Shown piece after piece: positions 50,115-59,380 of a DNA stretch of 64,000 nt. This DNA comes from Brevibacterium jeotgali. Lineage in GTDB: Bacteria; Actinomycetota; Actinomycetes; Actinomycetales; Brevibacteriaceae. A program made the position numbers and the translations under genes. The stretch's first letter is position 1; each line of letters starts with the position of its first letter. The stretch is from assembly GCF_900169175.1 (NCBI RefSeq), contig NZ_FXZM01000004.1, positions 1 to 64,000 of the forward strand, in the 5' to 3' direction. The notes below the pieces were generated by a model, which searched no databases, had not been told where the DNA came from, and saw only the letters and a list, made by a program, of their open reading frames with translations.

Positions 50115-51883
50115 CGGATCGCGCAAGGACCACTCGTTCTCACGCACACAGGAGTGCCGCAAGGGAGACCGCGTCAGCCGCTGAACTCACCTCGCTCATC
50201 ACCGCCGATGGCACGACGCTGCTCGAGCGGCTCGACCACTGGACGGTCGAGCGTTCCGACGCCGTCTGCCTGTACGACGGTGAGACCGATACTGAGTTCA
50301 CGTATCAGGAGTTCGGCGCGATCACCGACAGGATCGCGGGCAACCTCGCGGGACTCGGGATCAGCAAGGGCGATCGGATCTCCGTCTTCACGACCAACAG
50401 CCTCTTCGCCGCCACGCTGATGTTCGCCTGCTGGAAGGCCGGCGCGGTGTACAGCCCGATCAACTTCTCCTACCAGGGCCGACTGCTCTCCTATCAGCTG
50501 CGAGACACATCTCCGCAGCTCCTCTTCACCGACGCGGCCCTGTACGAACGGGTGCCGGAGGTCTGGGACGACATCCGTACAGAGACGGACATCCGGGTCG
50601 TGGTGCTGGACGACGATTCCGACGGTCCGGTCGCAGGCGTGCCGCGCGTGCCGTGGTCGACGGTGACGGCTGATGCGCAGCGACCGGACGTCGCCATCTC
50701 ACCGGAGGACCCGGCGAACATCGTCTACACGTCTGGCACGACCGGCCCGGCCAAGGGCGTGCTGCAGCCGCACCTGTGGATCAACCAGTACACCTTCGGT
50801 CTGCGGTCCTATCTCGGTGCCGACGACGTCGTGTACAACGACCTGCCGATGTACCACGTGGGCGGGGCGTTCGCGAACGTCGGACGGGCGATCTGGATGG
50901 GCTGCGAAGCCGCCGTCTGGAACAAGTTCTCACCATCTGAGTTCTGGGAGCGGATCGACCGACGGGGCGCGACCGCAGCTATTCTGCTGGACGTCATGAT
51001 CCCGTGGCTGATGAAGGCTCCGGAGACGCCTGAAGACCGGGAGAACACTCTGAGCAAGGTCCACATGCAGCCGCTCCCGCTGCACCACACCGCTGTGGCG
51101 CGGAGGTTCGGATTCGACTGCGTGAGCGCTGGCTTCGGACAGACGGAGTCGGGCGCACCCCTGAAACTCTTCATGCGTGAGACGCAGGACGGTTCGGGCA
51201 CTCCGGAACACCTGCGCAAGGGCCTGACCGGTGACCGCCTCGTCGCGGCTGTCGAGCAGAAGGGCCTCACCGTGGTGGACGGGGAGACCGTCACGGTCAA
51301 GGGTGCGATGGGCGTCCCCGGCCGGTTCGTCGACGCGACCATCCTGGACGTGGATGATCAGGAATGCCCCCGCGGTGTGCCCGGTGAGCTCGCGTTCCGC
51401 CCGACCATGGACCACATCATGATGACGGAGTACATCGGCAAGCCGGAGGCGACGGAGAAGGCCTGGCGCGGCGGTTGGTTCCACACCGGCGATTCGGCGA
51501 TGCAGGAGGAGGACGGATCCTTCCGCTTCGTCGACCGGCTGGGCGACCGGATCCGCGTCAAGGGTGAGAACCTCTCCTCCTTCCAGGTCGAAGACCTTCT
51601 CAACGGCCACTCCGAGGTGCAGATGACCGCGGTGTTCGCTGTCCCGAGCACAGAGGGCGACGAGGACGATATCGTCGCCTACGTCGTACCGGGGGAAGGC
51701 TCCAGCGTCACGGTCGAGGAGCTGCGCGCGTACGCGGTGGAGTCGATGCCGAAGTTCATGCGACCATCGCACTACCGCGTCGTCGACGACATTCCGCGGA
51801 CACCGACGAATAAGATCGAGAAGTACAAGCTGCGCCAGCACTTCACTGCGGCGGCCGCGACACCGGGAGCCCCGCAGGCATGA
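50111..51883 (+). CDS. AMP-forming acyl-CoA ligase (CaiC-like)
   Basis: A 590-residue second acyl-CoA ligase of the operon. The phosphate motif is YTSGTTGPAKGV near residue 212, A5 is SAGFGQTESG, A7 is FHTGDSAMQEEDG and the C-terminal lysine motif is RTPTNKIEKYKLR. The middle is closest to crotonobetaine/carnitine-CoA ligase-type proteins. It starts at the carboxylase stop (ATGA), so the two are coupled. A pair of ligases with different acid specificity, one on each side of the promoter, suggests a two-step route (inference). The region before residue 40 is variable. Confidence 0.87.
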   Translation: MTDRARTTRSHAHRSAARETASAAELTSLITADGTTLLERLDHWTVERSDAVCLYDGETDTEFTYQEFGAITDRIAGNLAGLGISKGDRISVFTTNSLFAATLMFACWKAGAVYSPINFSYQGRLLSYQLRDTSPQLLFTDAALYERVPEVWDDIRTETDIRVVVLDDDSDGPVAGVPRVPWSTVTADAQRPDVAISPEDPANIVYTSGTTGPAKGVLQPHLWINQYTFGLRSYLGADDVVYNDLPMYHVGGAFANVGRAIWMGCEAAVWNKFSPSEFWERIDRRGATAAILLDVMIPWLMKAPETPEDRENTLSKVHMQPLPLHHTAVARRFGFDCVSAGFGQTESGAPLKLFMRETQDGSGTPEHLRKGLTGDRLVAAVEQKGLTVVDGETVTVKGAMGVPGRFVDATILDVDDQECPRGVPGELAFRPTMDHIMMTEYIGKPEATEKAWRGGWFHTGDSAMQEEDGSFRFVDRLGDRIRVKGENLSSFQVEDLLNGHSEVQMTAVFAVPSTEGDEDDIVAYVVPGEGSSVTVEELRAYAVESMPKFMRPSHYRVVDDIPRTPTNKIEKYKLRQHFTAAAATPGAPQA

Positions 51884-51938
51884 GCGGGCGGTGACTCCGC
51901 AGCCTGAAACGGCTGCCGGCAGGATTGAGGGAGGTCCG

Positions 51939-52682
51939 ATGAAGCCACAGCCGATCCGCGATGTCGATTGGACCGCAGCCCGGGACATCCGCCGGGATCT
52001 GGAGTCGGAGACGAAGAGCGCCCTCGTCGCAGCCGCTCGCAGAGTCTTCTCCGCCAAGGGCTTCGACGCCGCGACGATCGGGGAGATCGCAGCAGCGGCC
52101 GATGTCTCCCGACCGACCTTCTACGTGTACTGCGCGACGAAGTCGGAGATGTTCCGCATCGTGGCGTCGCGTCTGCGCGACGAACTTCTCGAAGCGCATC
52201 ACCATCCCCGGGAGGTCGCCGACGATCCGGTGCTGCTGTCCCGCGCCTCCGTCGAGGCGTTCATCGACCTCTTCGTCGAGAACATCGAACTGATGGACGA
52301 GGTCGCCAAACAGGCGCTGTCGGATCCTGTCATCGCAGAGCTGAACGACGACATCGTCGGCAAGCCCTACAGGCGGACCTACCGCCACATCATGCGGCTG
52401 CACGAGGCCGGCGTCGCGAATCCACTCGTCGAGGAGCACTACGTCGCGCGCCTCATGCGCACGGTGAACCTCGCTGCGGCTGCGGAGATCCGCACACGTC
52501 CCGAACTCCGCGGCTTCTACATCGATCAGGCGACCCTCGCGTACCTCGCGATGATCGGCTATTCGGGTGACACCTCCATGCTGAGCATCGACCCGGACGC
52601 AGAGCGTTCGGGTGAGGAGGGCGGGGACGGGACCGCGGCCGAGGCCCGGGCCGACTCTGCGCCCCCGGCCCCGGCCGAATAG
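51939..52682 (+). CDS. TetR-family regulator of the acyl-CoA/ABC cluster
   Basis: A 247-residue TetR protein. The N-terminal helix-turn-helix reads AARRVFSAKGFDAATIGEIAAAADVSRPTFYVYCATKSEMF, the family signature. The ligand domain follows, with a charged Ala/Glu/Pro-rich tail (from about 215). ATG 51939 follows GGGAGG; an in-frame GTG at 51891 is less likely. It is the last gene of the carboxylase/ligase operon and converges on the ABC transporter genes with a 6-nt gap. Its likely targets are the four TTGAC-N6-GTCAA boxes at 46823-46873 and 58001-58039, and its likely ligand an acyl-CoA of the pathway (inference). Confidence 0.86.
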   Translation: MKPQPIRDVDWTAARDIRRDLESETKSALVAAARRVFSAKGFDAATIGEIAAAADVSRPTFYVYCATKSEMFRIVASRLRDELLEAHHHPREVADDPVLLSRASVEAFIDLFVENIELMDEVAKQALSDPVIAELNDDIVGKPYRRTYRHIMRLHEAGVANPLVEEHYVARLMRTVNLAAAAEIRTRPELRGFYIDQATLAYLAMIGYSGDTSMLSIDPDAERSGEEGGDGTAAEARADSAPPAPAE

Positions 52683-52688
52683 CCGCCG

Positions 52689-53579
52689 TCACGTCCGGCG
52701 CTTGGGGTCCAGCCACTCCTGCGCCTCGTCGGCCATGATGTTCGCAGCGAAGACCATGAGTGCGATGGCGATGCCCGGGATGAGGATCGCCAGCGGCGCC
52801 TGGCTCATGAACGAGTAGGCGCGGGACAGCACTGCGCCCCAGGAGGACCCCGGTGCCTGCACGCCCAGCTGCAGGAAGCTCAGGCTCGCCTCTGCGAGCA
52901 TCGCGTGGCCGAAGATCACCGAGGTCTGGACGATGACCGGCTGGATCATGTTCGGGACGATGTGCGGCAGGATCAGTCCCCGGAACCCCTTGGCGCCGAA
53001 CGATCGCGCGGCCTCGACGTACGTCAGCTCTTTGACGCTGAGGGTCTGGGCCCGCGCGAGCCGTGCGATCGCGGGTGCGAGCACGATCCCGACGGCGAGC
53101 ATCGCGTTCACGAGCCCGATCCCCATCGACGCGGTCACGCCGATCGCCAGCACGATCGCGGGGAAGGCGAGGAGGGTGTCGACGATCCGCATGAGGACGG
53201 TGTCGACCCAGCCTCCGAAGTAGCCTGCCGCGATCCCGACGGGCAGCCCGAGGACCAGTGCGACGAACACGGCGAAGAGTGAGGCGGCGATGGTCGCCTG
53301 ACCGCCGGCGATCATGCGGGAGAGGATGTCCCGTCCCAGGTCGTCGGTGCCCAGCCAGTGCTGCCAGGACGGCCCTGCGAACACGGACGTGAGGTCCTGG
53401 ACGGTGGGATCGTAGGGGGTGAGCCAGCGGCCTGCGATGAGCAGGACGAGGGCGATGAGCAGGATGGCGATGCTCACCCAGCGGACGATCGGCAGCTTCC
53501 GCGCCTTGGGACGTGTGGTCGACAGGGCGGCGCCGGCAGCGGAGCTCGGCGGCGGGGTCTTCATTGCAGTCGCACTCAT
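52689..53579 (-). CDS. Dipeptide-type ABC importer permease (DppC-like)
   Basis: A 296-residue permease with a 35-residue cytoplasmic N-terminus and 6 helices. Family marks are the oligopeptide-permease N-terminal helix, GTDDLGRDILSRMIAGG near residue 95 and the ATPase-contact (EAA) loop EAARSFGAKGFRGLILPHIVPN near 200. It pairs with the DppB-like protein to form the channel. The gene is last of five in a minus-strand operon; its ATG overlaps the DppB stop (ATGA). Confidence 0.9.
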   Translation of the reverse strand: MSATAMKTPPPSSAAGAALSTTRPKARKLPIVRWVSIAILLIALVLLIAGRWLTPYDPTVQDLTSVFAGPSWQHWLGTDDLGRDILSRMIAGGQATIAASLFAVFVALVLGLPVGIAAGYFGGWVDTVLMRIVDTLLAFPAIVLAIGVTASMGIGLVNAMLAVGIVLAPAIARLARAQTLSVKELTYVEAARSFGAKGFRGLILPHIVPNMIQPVIVQTSVIFGHAMLAEASLSFLQLGVQAPGSSWGAVLSRAYSFMSQAPLAILIPGIAIALMVFAANIMADEAQEWLDPKRRT

Positions 53580-54523
53580 CACTTGATCCTGGGGTCGATG
53601 ACGCGGTAGAGGACGTCCACCACGAGGTTGGTGAAGATGACGAGGAGGGCCATGATGAGGACCACTCCCTGCACGACGAGGTATTCGCGCTGATTGGTCG
53701 CGGTGACGATGAGGGTGCCGAGCCCGGAGAGTCCGAACACCGTCTCGACGACGACCGCCCCGGACAGCAGTCGAGAGATCTGCAGTCCGACGATCGTGAG
53801 GAACGGCAGACTGGAGTTCTTCAGCGAATGCACCCAGAGGATGCGGTTCCACGGGATCCCCTTGGCCTTGTGCGTGCGCACGTGGTCGCTGGACAGGTCC
53901 TCGACCATGGCGCTGCGCACCTGACGACAGATCTCCGCTCCGCCGATCATGCCCAGCGCGATCGCAGGAAGGATCGTCGCGCGGATGGCGCCGATCGGGT
54001 CGGCGAGGAACAGTGGTCCGCCCGGTCCCGGCAGCCAGCCCAGCGAGATGCTGAACACGAGGATGAGCACCATGCCCAGCCAGAAGTTCGGGACCGCGAG
54101 ACCGAGCGTCGCCGCAGTGGTGAGGAACCGGTCCAGACGTCCCCCGGAGCGCGAGGCGGAGATGATCCCGGTGGGCAGGCCGATGCCGATCGCGACGAGG
54201 AGCCCCATCGTCGTGAGGGTGAGTGTCACCGGCAGGCGTTCGAGGATCAGGCTCAGCACACCCTGTCCGGTCATGAACGATGCGCCGAGGTCGCCGGTGA
54301 AGATGCCGCCCAGCCAGCTCAGGTACTGGAGGATGAGCGGCTTGTCGAGACCCAGCTGAGCGCGGATCTCCGCCAGTCTTTCGGGGGTCGCGTACTCGCC
54401 GGCGATGGCGTTCGCGGGGTCGCCCGGGATGAGCCGGATGAGCAGGAAGACGATGAGTGTGGCGAGGATGATCGTGGGGATCATCGACAGGAGACGGCCT
54501 GTGACGACGGTGCCGACCTTCAT
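53579..54523 (-). CDS. Dipeptide-type ABC importer permease (DppB-like)
   Basis: A 314-residue permease with 6 helices. Typical segments: LLIRLIPGDPANAIAGEYATPE near residue 30-50, GDLGASFMTGQGV, the conserved AVPNFWLGMVLI and the C-terminal LSGAVVVETVFGLSGLG. The ATPase-contact loop lies near residues 215-235 (RTHKAKGIPWNRILWVH). It overlaps its neighbours on both sides by four bases. Together with the DppC-, DppF- and DppD-like proteins it completes a peptide/opine/nickel-class importer; cargo is not fixed by sequence. Confidence 0.92.
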   Translation of the reverse strand: MKVGTVVTGRLLSMIPTIILATLIVFLLIRLIPGDPANAIAGEYATPERLAEIRAQLGLDKPLILQYLSWLGGIFTGDLGASFMTGQGVLSLILERLPVTLTLTTMGLLVAIGIGLPTGIISASRSGGRLDRFLTTAATLGLAVPNFWLGMVLILVFSISLGWLPGPGGPLFLADPIGAIRATILPAIALGMIGGAEICRQVRSAMVEDLSSDHVRTHKAKGIPWNRILWVHSLKNSSLPFLTIVGLQISRLLSGAVVVETVFGLSGLGTLIVTATNQREYLVVQGVVLIMALLVIFTNLVVDVLYRVIDPRIK

Positions 54524-55392
54524 GAGCGGGCCTCCTGCGCGGTCTGTGCAGCCTTGTCCGCTCGTTCTCTCTGCTGGCCGTCGACGGTGAGCTGGGATGC
54601 GAGCAGCGTCGTGGTGTACTCGTGCTGCGGGGAGGCCGTGATCTGCTCGGTCGTGCCCTCCTCGACCGTCTCGCCCAGGTACATCACGTGCATGCGATCA
54701 CTGATGTGCGCGACGACGGACAGGTCGTGGCTGATGAAGACCAGTGCGAGGTCGAGCTTGTCGCGCAGGTCGCTGAGCAGGTTGAGGATCTCCGCCTGCA
54801 GCGCGACGTCGAGCGCGGCGACGGATTCGTCGCACACGAGGATCTTCGGTTCGACGATGAGTGCACGGGCGATGCATGCGCGCTGCTTCTGCCCGCCGCT
54901 CAGCTGATGGGGGAACCGCATGGCCTGGTCCATGCGCAGGCCGACGAGTGAGAGCATCTGCTCCGCACGCTCCTGCCGCTCGGACTTCGACCCGATGCCC
55001 AGCACCGTGAGGGGCTCGATGATGCTGGTGAGGATGCGGCGGCGCGGGTCGAGCGAGCTGTGCGGATCCTGGAAGACCATCTGCGCCGTCGTGCGGAACC
55101 TGCGCATCTGCGCGGCGGTGAGCCGGCTGATGTCCTGGCCCTCCCACTCGACGGTCCCGGATGACACGGGCACCAGGCCCAGCAGCGCGCGGGCGAGCGT
55201 CGACTTCCCAGAGCCCGATTCGCCGATCAGGCCGACCGATGAGCGCGGAGTGACGTCGATGCTCACTCCGGAGACCGCCTGGACGGTGCTCTTCCGGTTG
55301 AGCTTGAACTCGACGGATACATTGCGGGCGCGGATGATCGGCTCCGCGCTGTTCGCTGCCTCCCCGGTCGGGGCGGTGTGGACGGCGGTCAT
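54520..55392 (-). CDS. ABC importer ATPase (DppF-like)
   Basis: A 290-residue ATPase. Walker A is GESGSGKSTL near residue 65, Q-loop QDPHSSLDPR, signature LSGGQKQRACIARAL, Walker B ILVCDESVAALD and the switch His in FISHDLSV. It has the short tail usual for DppF. The ATG at 55392 overlaps the DppD-like stop, and its stop overlaps the DppB-like ATG. It forms the motor with the next ATPase. An 18-residue N-terminal stretch precedes the core; upstream reading in the same frame is antisense of no meaning. Confidence 0.92.
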   Translation of the reverse strand: MTAVHTAPTGEAANSAEPIIRARNVSVEFKLNRKSTVQAVSGVSIDVTPRSSVGLIGESGSGKSTLARALLGLVPVSSGTVEWEGQDISRLTAAQMRRFRTTAQMVFQDPHSSLDPRRRILTSIIEPLTVLGIGSKSERQERAEQMLSLVGLRMDQAMRFPHQLSGGQKQRACIARALIVEPKILVCDESVAALDVALQAEILNLLSDLRDKLDLALVFISHDLSVVAHISDRMHVMYLGETVEEGTTEQITASPQHEYTTTLLASQLTVDGQQRERADKAAQTAQEARS

Positions 55393-56435
55393 GGGCGGCC
55401 TCCTGAGTGTGCGGCGGCCGGCACGCCGATGCCCGCAGCCGATGCGAGGTCCGGTGCGATCGCGTCGATGCGCGCGCACCGGGTCAGCGAGCCGTTCGGG
55501 CCCGTCGCCAGTGGCGGGTGGGAATCTCGGCATTCGTCCATCGCGAAGGCGCAGCGGTCTGCGAACCAGCAGCCTTCCGGTTCCGTCCCGGGGACGGGCA
55601 CCCGTCCGGGGATGGTCGTGAGCGTGGTCCCGCGCGTCTCGGGCCGGGGGAGGGCACCCAGCAGCGCGGCGGTGTAGGGGTGCTGGGGCGCGGACAGGAC
55701 GGCGGACACGTCTCCCGTCTCCACGATCTCGCCGGCGTACATGGTCGCCATGCGATCGCAGATGTGGCTGACGACGCCGAGGTCGTGGGTGATGAAGAGG
55801 ACCGAGGTGCCGGTCGCCTCGCAGGCTTCACGGATGAGGTCCAGCAGCTGGAGCTGCACCGTCGCATCGACGGCGGTGGTCGGCTCGTCTGCGATGAGCA
55901 GTTCCGGCCCGCACAGCAGGGCGATGGCGATGACGACGCGCTGTCGCATGCCTCCGGACAACTCGTGGGGATAGGAGTGGAAGCGAGCCGCTGGGTCGAC
56001 GATGCCGACGGAGTCCAACATGTCGATGGACCGCTTCTTCGCCTCCTTCGCGGATATCCGGGTGTGTGCCCGGAGAGTCTCCGTGAGCTGGCTGCCGATC
56101 GTGAAGACCGGGTCGAGCGCCGTCATCGGCTCCTGGAACACCATGGACACCCGTGAACCGCGCAGCGAACGGTTGGCGCCTCTGCCGGTGCTGCCGCCCA
56201 GCAGCTCGTCGCCCTGCAGGCGGATCGAGCCGTCGATGTGCGCGGTCCGCGGGTCGAGCAGGCCCATGGTCGCCAGGGCGGTGACGGACTTGCCGCTCCC
56301 GCTCTCACCGACCAGGCCGAAGACCTCTCCGGGTTCGATGGTGAGGTCGATGCCCTTGACGATCGGGATCGTCGCGTCAGGATTCTTCGGGTCGGAGAAG
56401 GACACACTCATGTCGGACATGCTGAGCACGCTCAT
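55389..56435 (-). CDS. ABC importer ATPase (DppD-like)
   Basis: A 348-residue ATPase. Walker A is GESGSGKSVTA, Q-loop QEPMTALDPVF, signature LSGGMRQRVVIAIAL, Walker B LLIADEPTTAVD and switch His in FITHDLGV. Behind it, residues about 260-330 carry the oligo_HPY extension with cysteines in GCWFADRCAFAMDECRDSHPP, which in relatives can hold an iron-sulfur cluster. It starts 6 nt after the solute-binding gene and overlaps the DppF-like gene. Confidence 0.93.
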   Translation of the reverse strand: MSVLSMSDMSVSFSDPKNPDATIPIVKGIDLTIEPGEVFGLVGESGSGKSVTALATMGLLDPRTAHIDGSIRLQGDELLGGSTGRGANRSLRGSRVSMVFQEPMTALDPVFTIGSQLTETLRAHTRISAKEAKKRSIDMLDSVGIVDPAARFHSYPHELSGGMRQRVVIAIALLCGPELLIADEPTTAVDATVQLQLLDLIREACEATGTSVLFITHDLGVVSHICDRMATMYAGEIVETGDVSAVLSAPQHPYTAALLGALPRPETRGTTLTTIPGRVPVPGTEPEGCWFADRCAFAMDECRDSHPPLATGPNGSLTRCARIDAIAPDLASAAGIGVPAAAHSGGRP

Positions 56436-56441
56436 GGCATT

Positions 56442-57950
56442 TCACCCGGCTTCGATGACGTTGGTGAACTTCGGCTTGCCCAGCAGGTTCGGCTGGTAGC
56501 CCTGGATGTTCTTGTCGTATGCGACGATCGCGTCCTCGAAGACGAGCGGCATGAACGTCGAGAACTCGCGATCGAGTCGCCCGGCCTCCTTGAGGCTGTC
56601 TGCGCGGGCGTCGTTGTCGGTGTGCGTATTCGACTCCTCGACGGCTTCCTCGAGCCCTGGCGGGGCGACGCTGCCGGCGTTGTAGTAGCCGCTCGCCGCG
56701 AGCAGCTGTGCGTAGGTCTGTGCGGGGTCGGGCCTGCCCGTCCAGGCGGAGAGCAGCGCGGGATCGCGGTGCTCGTCGAAGTACTCCGTCGTCGACTGCA
56801 CCAGTTCGCGCGGCTTCATCTGCACGGTGACGCCGACCTCTTTGAAGGAGTAGCGGAGGATCTCAGCGATGCGCACGGTGTTCGCGTCGTTGGGCAGGAG
56901 CATCGAGAATGACGCGTCCTCCGCCCCGGCTTCACTGAGAAGCTCACGGGCGCGCTCGGGGTCGTAGGGGTAGGCCGATTCCTCGTTGACGGATGCCCAG
57001 TGCGTCGCGGGCAGAAAGGTCGAAGCCGGTTGGGCATGGCCGAAGAATCCGACGTTCGCCAGCTGGTCGCGGTCGATCGCCAGGTTGAGTGCCTCGCGGA
57101 CCCTCGGGTCGGACATCAGGTCATCGGAGAGGTCGAGGTAGACCATCCTCACGCGCATGCTGGGGTCTGCCTGGACGGTGATCTGCTCATTCAGAGCGAG
57201 TCCCTCGGCGTCGCCCGCGCCCACCTGGTAGGAGAAGTCCACCTGATTGGTGATGAGCGAATCGACACGCGTCTTGGGGTCGGTGAGAACGCGGAAGGTG
57301 AGGTTCGGTGAGACCTCGACCGATTCGTCCCAGTAGTCGTCATTGGCGGTGAGCTTCACCGCGCTGCCGCGGTTCCAGTCGAGGAACTCCCACGGGCCGG
57401 TGCCCACCGGTCGGGTCGCGAGGGTGTCGGGGTCCTCGAGCGAGGCCGGCGAGACCATCATGCCGGAGCGGTCGGAGAGGATCAGCGGCAGCGCCGAATC
57501 CGGTTCCGACAGCCTGATCTCCACGGTGTGGTCGTCCGTCGCGACGACGTCACTGATGGACGCGAGCTCGGATTGGAGGTTCGATCCCTCTGACCGAGAG
57601 CGTTCGAGATTCTTGACGACGGCGTCCGCGGTGAACTCCTCGCCGTCGTGGAAGGTCACGCCTTCCCGCAGCTCGAGTTCGAGCGTGTGCGGGTCGGTGT
57701 ACTCCCAGCTCGTCGCCAGACCGGGGATCGGCTCCGTCGTCTCCGGCTCGAAGTCGATGAGGGTGTCGTAGACGGGGTACAGGAAGACGTGGTCGGTTCC
57801 TGCGTTGCCCATGGCGGGATCGAACGACGACAGATCCGACGACATGGCGACGGTCAGTTCATTGAGACGCGTCTGTGCTGACGCGGATCCGCACGCGGTG
57901 AGCAGCAGACAGCAGAACAGGACTGTGCTCCGTGAGAGCCATGCTGGCAT
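56442..57950 (-). CDS. ABC importer solute-binding lipoprotein (DppA/OppA family)
   Basis: A 502-residue extracellular receptor, first gene of the importer operon. The signal peptide ends in lipobox LLTAC at residues about 17-21. The SBP_bac_5 family pattern is clear: LTVAMSSDLSSFDPAMGNAG at the start of the mature protein, LREGVTFHDGEEFTADAVVKNLERS near 95, PVGTGPWEFLDW and VREALNLAIDRDQLAN. This family binds short peptides but also opines, amides and other conjugates. ATG 57950 follows AAGGAG. The promoter carries two TetR-type boxes (57988-58040), so import is probably coordinated with the acyl-CoA genes. Confidence 0.92.
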   Translation of the reverse strand: MPAWLSRSTVLFCCLLLTACGSASAQTRLNELTVAMSSDLSSFDPAMGNAGTDHVFLYPVYDTLIDFEPETTEPIPGLATSWEYTDPHTLELELREGVTFHDGEEFTADAVVKNLERSRSEGSNLQSELASISDVVATDDHTVEIRLSEPDSALPLILSDRSGMMVSPASLEDPDTLATRPVGTGPWEFLDWNRGSAVKLTANDDYWDESVEVSPNLTFRVLTDPKTRVDSLITNQVDFSYQVGAGDAEGLALNEQITVQADPSMRVRMVYLDLSDDLMSDPRVREALNLAIDRDQLANVGFFGHAQPASTFLPATHWASVNEESAYPYDPERARELLSEAGAEDASFSMLLPNDANTVRIAEILRYSFKEVGVTVQMKPRELVQSTTEYFDEHRDPALLSAWTGRPDPAQTYAQLLAASGYYNAGSVAPPGLEEAVEESNTHTDNDARADSLKEAGRLDREFSTFMPLVFEDAIVAYDKNIQGYQPNLLGKPKFTNVIEAG

Positions 57951-57987
57951 GTGTGTACTCCTTGGCTTCGTTGCCGTGGTACGGCTC

Positions 57988-58040
57988 ACAGTAACGACGG
58001 TTGACGCGGGCGTCAACCGCAAATTGACGTCGATGTCAAT
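57988..58040 (-). promoter_or_regulatory. Promoter and two TetR-type boxes of the ABC importer operon
   Basis: On the minus strand TTGACG (58016-58011) and TACTGT (57993-57988) are exactly 17 nt apart. The -35 lies inside box 3, TTGAC-GCGGGC-GTCAA at 58001-58016. Box 4, TTGAC-GTCGAT-GTCAA, is at 58024-58039. The rest of the gap up to 58244 shows no gene. Confidence 0.75.
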
Positions 58041-58244
58041 CGAGTTTGGGGAGGACCGGGGAGGGCAGATGCTCTAGGCGTGGGTGGCGCGAATTCCGGT
58101 GTCGCCGGCGTCGCATACTCAATTCGGGCCGAAGCGGTCGACTGATCGAGGAGCGGCAACGGCCGGCGGATCTATGCCGGTGGCAACTCGGACCGACGCG
58201 AGATCGCGACGCATGTGTCGCAACGGTGTGATCGGAGGGTCTCG

Positions 58245-59303
58245 TCAGGACGATTCGTCCCGCGTCTCCAGGATCCTCTGCGCTTCCTCGTCGACGGAGG
58301 ATGAGAGGGGATGGAAGTCGAAGAAGTACTCACCATTCGGGTTCTTCTTGGCGGTTATGTGGGTTCGTCCATATCTGATAAGTGCTTCTATGTCGATTCG
58401 AGCCCCCGGTGACACTCGCAGCCTCTTGCGCAGGTAGCGTCCGAACTCCGAGTTCGACGGAAGGGTTGTGAGATCCTTGCCGGAGGGCTCCGACCCGCTG
58501 GCGCCGCGCATCACCATAGATGTTCCGTCATCCCACATGACGGTGAATGGAGTGTTCTTCGGCGGGAAGAAGTCGCTTCGTCCGATGTCGGCAGGAATTG
58601 CTACGTACGCTTCATCCTGCGAGGCGCGCGACTTTCGCCGTCCCCAGTTCACGCCCGCACCGTCGGCGTACGACTGCTTCCGCATGCGGCTGTACAGGTA
58701 AAATTCATGCGATTCGGTGAACGATGCTGGGTCGGCCTTCTCGTATTCCGCTGCCCAATTGGAGTCTGCAGTTTCAGGGAACGAGATGTATTCGTCGACC
58801 TCTGGGTCGTTGCAGTCGATGGACGTGGCTGTCCTGATATCTACATATTCGCCCGCTGTTGTGGGATCGACCGAGTGCAGGACGTTCTCTTGCGTGTTGC
58901 CGCCGATCCCCAAGCCGGGATTCGTGAAATTTGCGGAGCCCGAGAACGCGGATATCGGTTGTCCTGCCAGATCCCGCCAGACGTAGACCTTTGAGTGGAT
59001 GGGCCGCTGCGCTGAACGTGAGGGGTATCTGATGTCCAACTGGCCACCGAGACGAGCGCTCCAGGCCAAGAAGCTTTCGTGCTGACCTCGAGACACACCG
59101 CCCGCCGTTGCCATCCCTGCAATCGCTCGGACGCTGATTCCCGGTGTACTGCGCTTTGAGCCCTGAGGCAGGGAGCTCGGTACGTGTCCCTGATGCAAGC
59201 ACCATAGTGCAGCGCTGACCGAGAGGTATCCCGTGACGACGTCAAGATGGGATGCGCCCTGAGGTGGGGTGAGAATCGCCGAGGCCAAGTCTTCTATGAG
59301 CAC
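58245..59303 (-). CDS. PLD-superfamily restriction endonuclease, NgoFVII-like
   Basis: A 352-residue probable type II endonuclease. HSKVYVW (His103, Lys105) followed 14 residues later by FSGSANFTNPGL makes a single HxK...S/N phospholipase-D-type active site, as in the NgoFVII/BfiI-like nucleases that work as dimers without metal. The C-terminal 150 residues are unlike PLD and probably recognise DNA. GTG 59303 is chosen because GGAAGGGG lies 7 nt upstream; ATGs at 59333 and 59321 have no ribosome site but are possible. It follows the cytosine methyltransferase on the same strand with a short gap, the standard layout of an R-M pair. The recognition site cannot be inferred. Confidence 0.75.
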   Translation of the reverse strand: MLIEDLASAILTPPQGASHLDVVTGYLSVSAALWCLHQGHVPSSLPQGSKRSTPGISVRAIAGMATAGGVSRGQHESFLAWSARLGGQLDIRYPSRSAQRPIHSKVYVWRDLAGQPISAFSGSANFTNPGLGIGGNTQENVLHSVDPTTAGEYVDIRTATSIDCNDPEVDEYISFPETADSNWAAEYEKADPASFTESHEFYLYSRMRKQSYADGAGVNWGRRKSRASQDEAYVAIPADIGRSDFFPPKNTPFTVMWDDGTSMVMRGASGSEPSGKDLTTLPSNSEFGRYLRKRLRVSPGARIDIEALIRYGRTHITAKKNPNGEYFFDFHPLSSSVDEEAQRILETRDESS

Positions 59304-59380
59304 TGAGATGCCCCTTCCCATTGCATGAGGCATTAGACCGCATCACTGCTGGCGTCTTCTGACAGGTTACCTGAGAAAAG

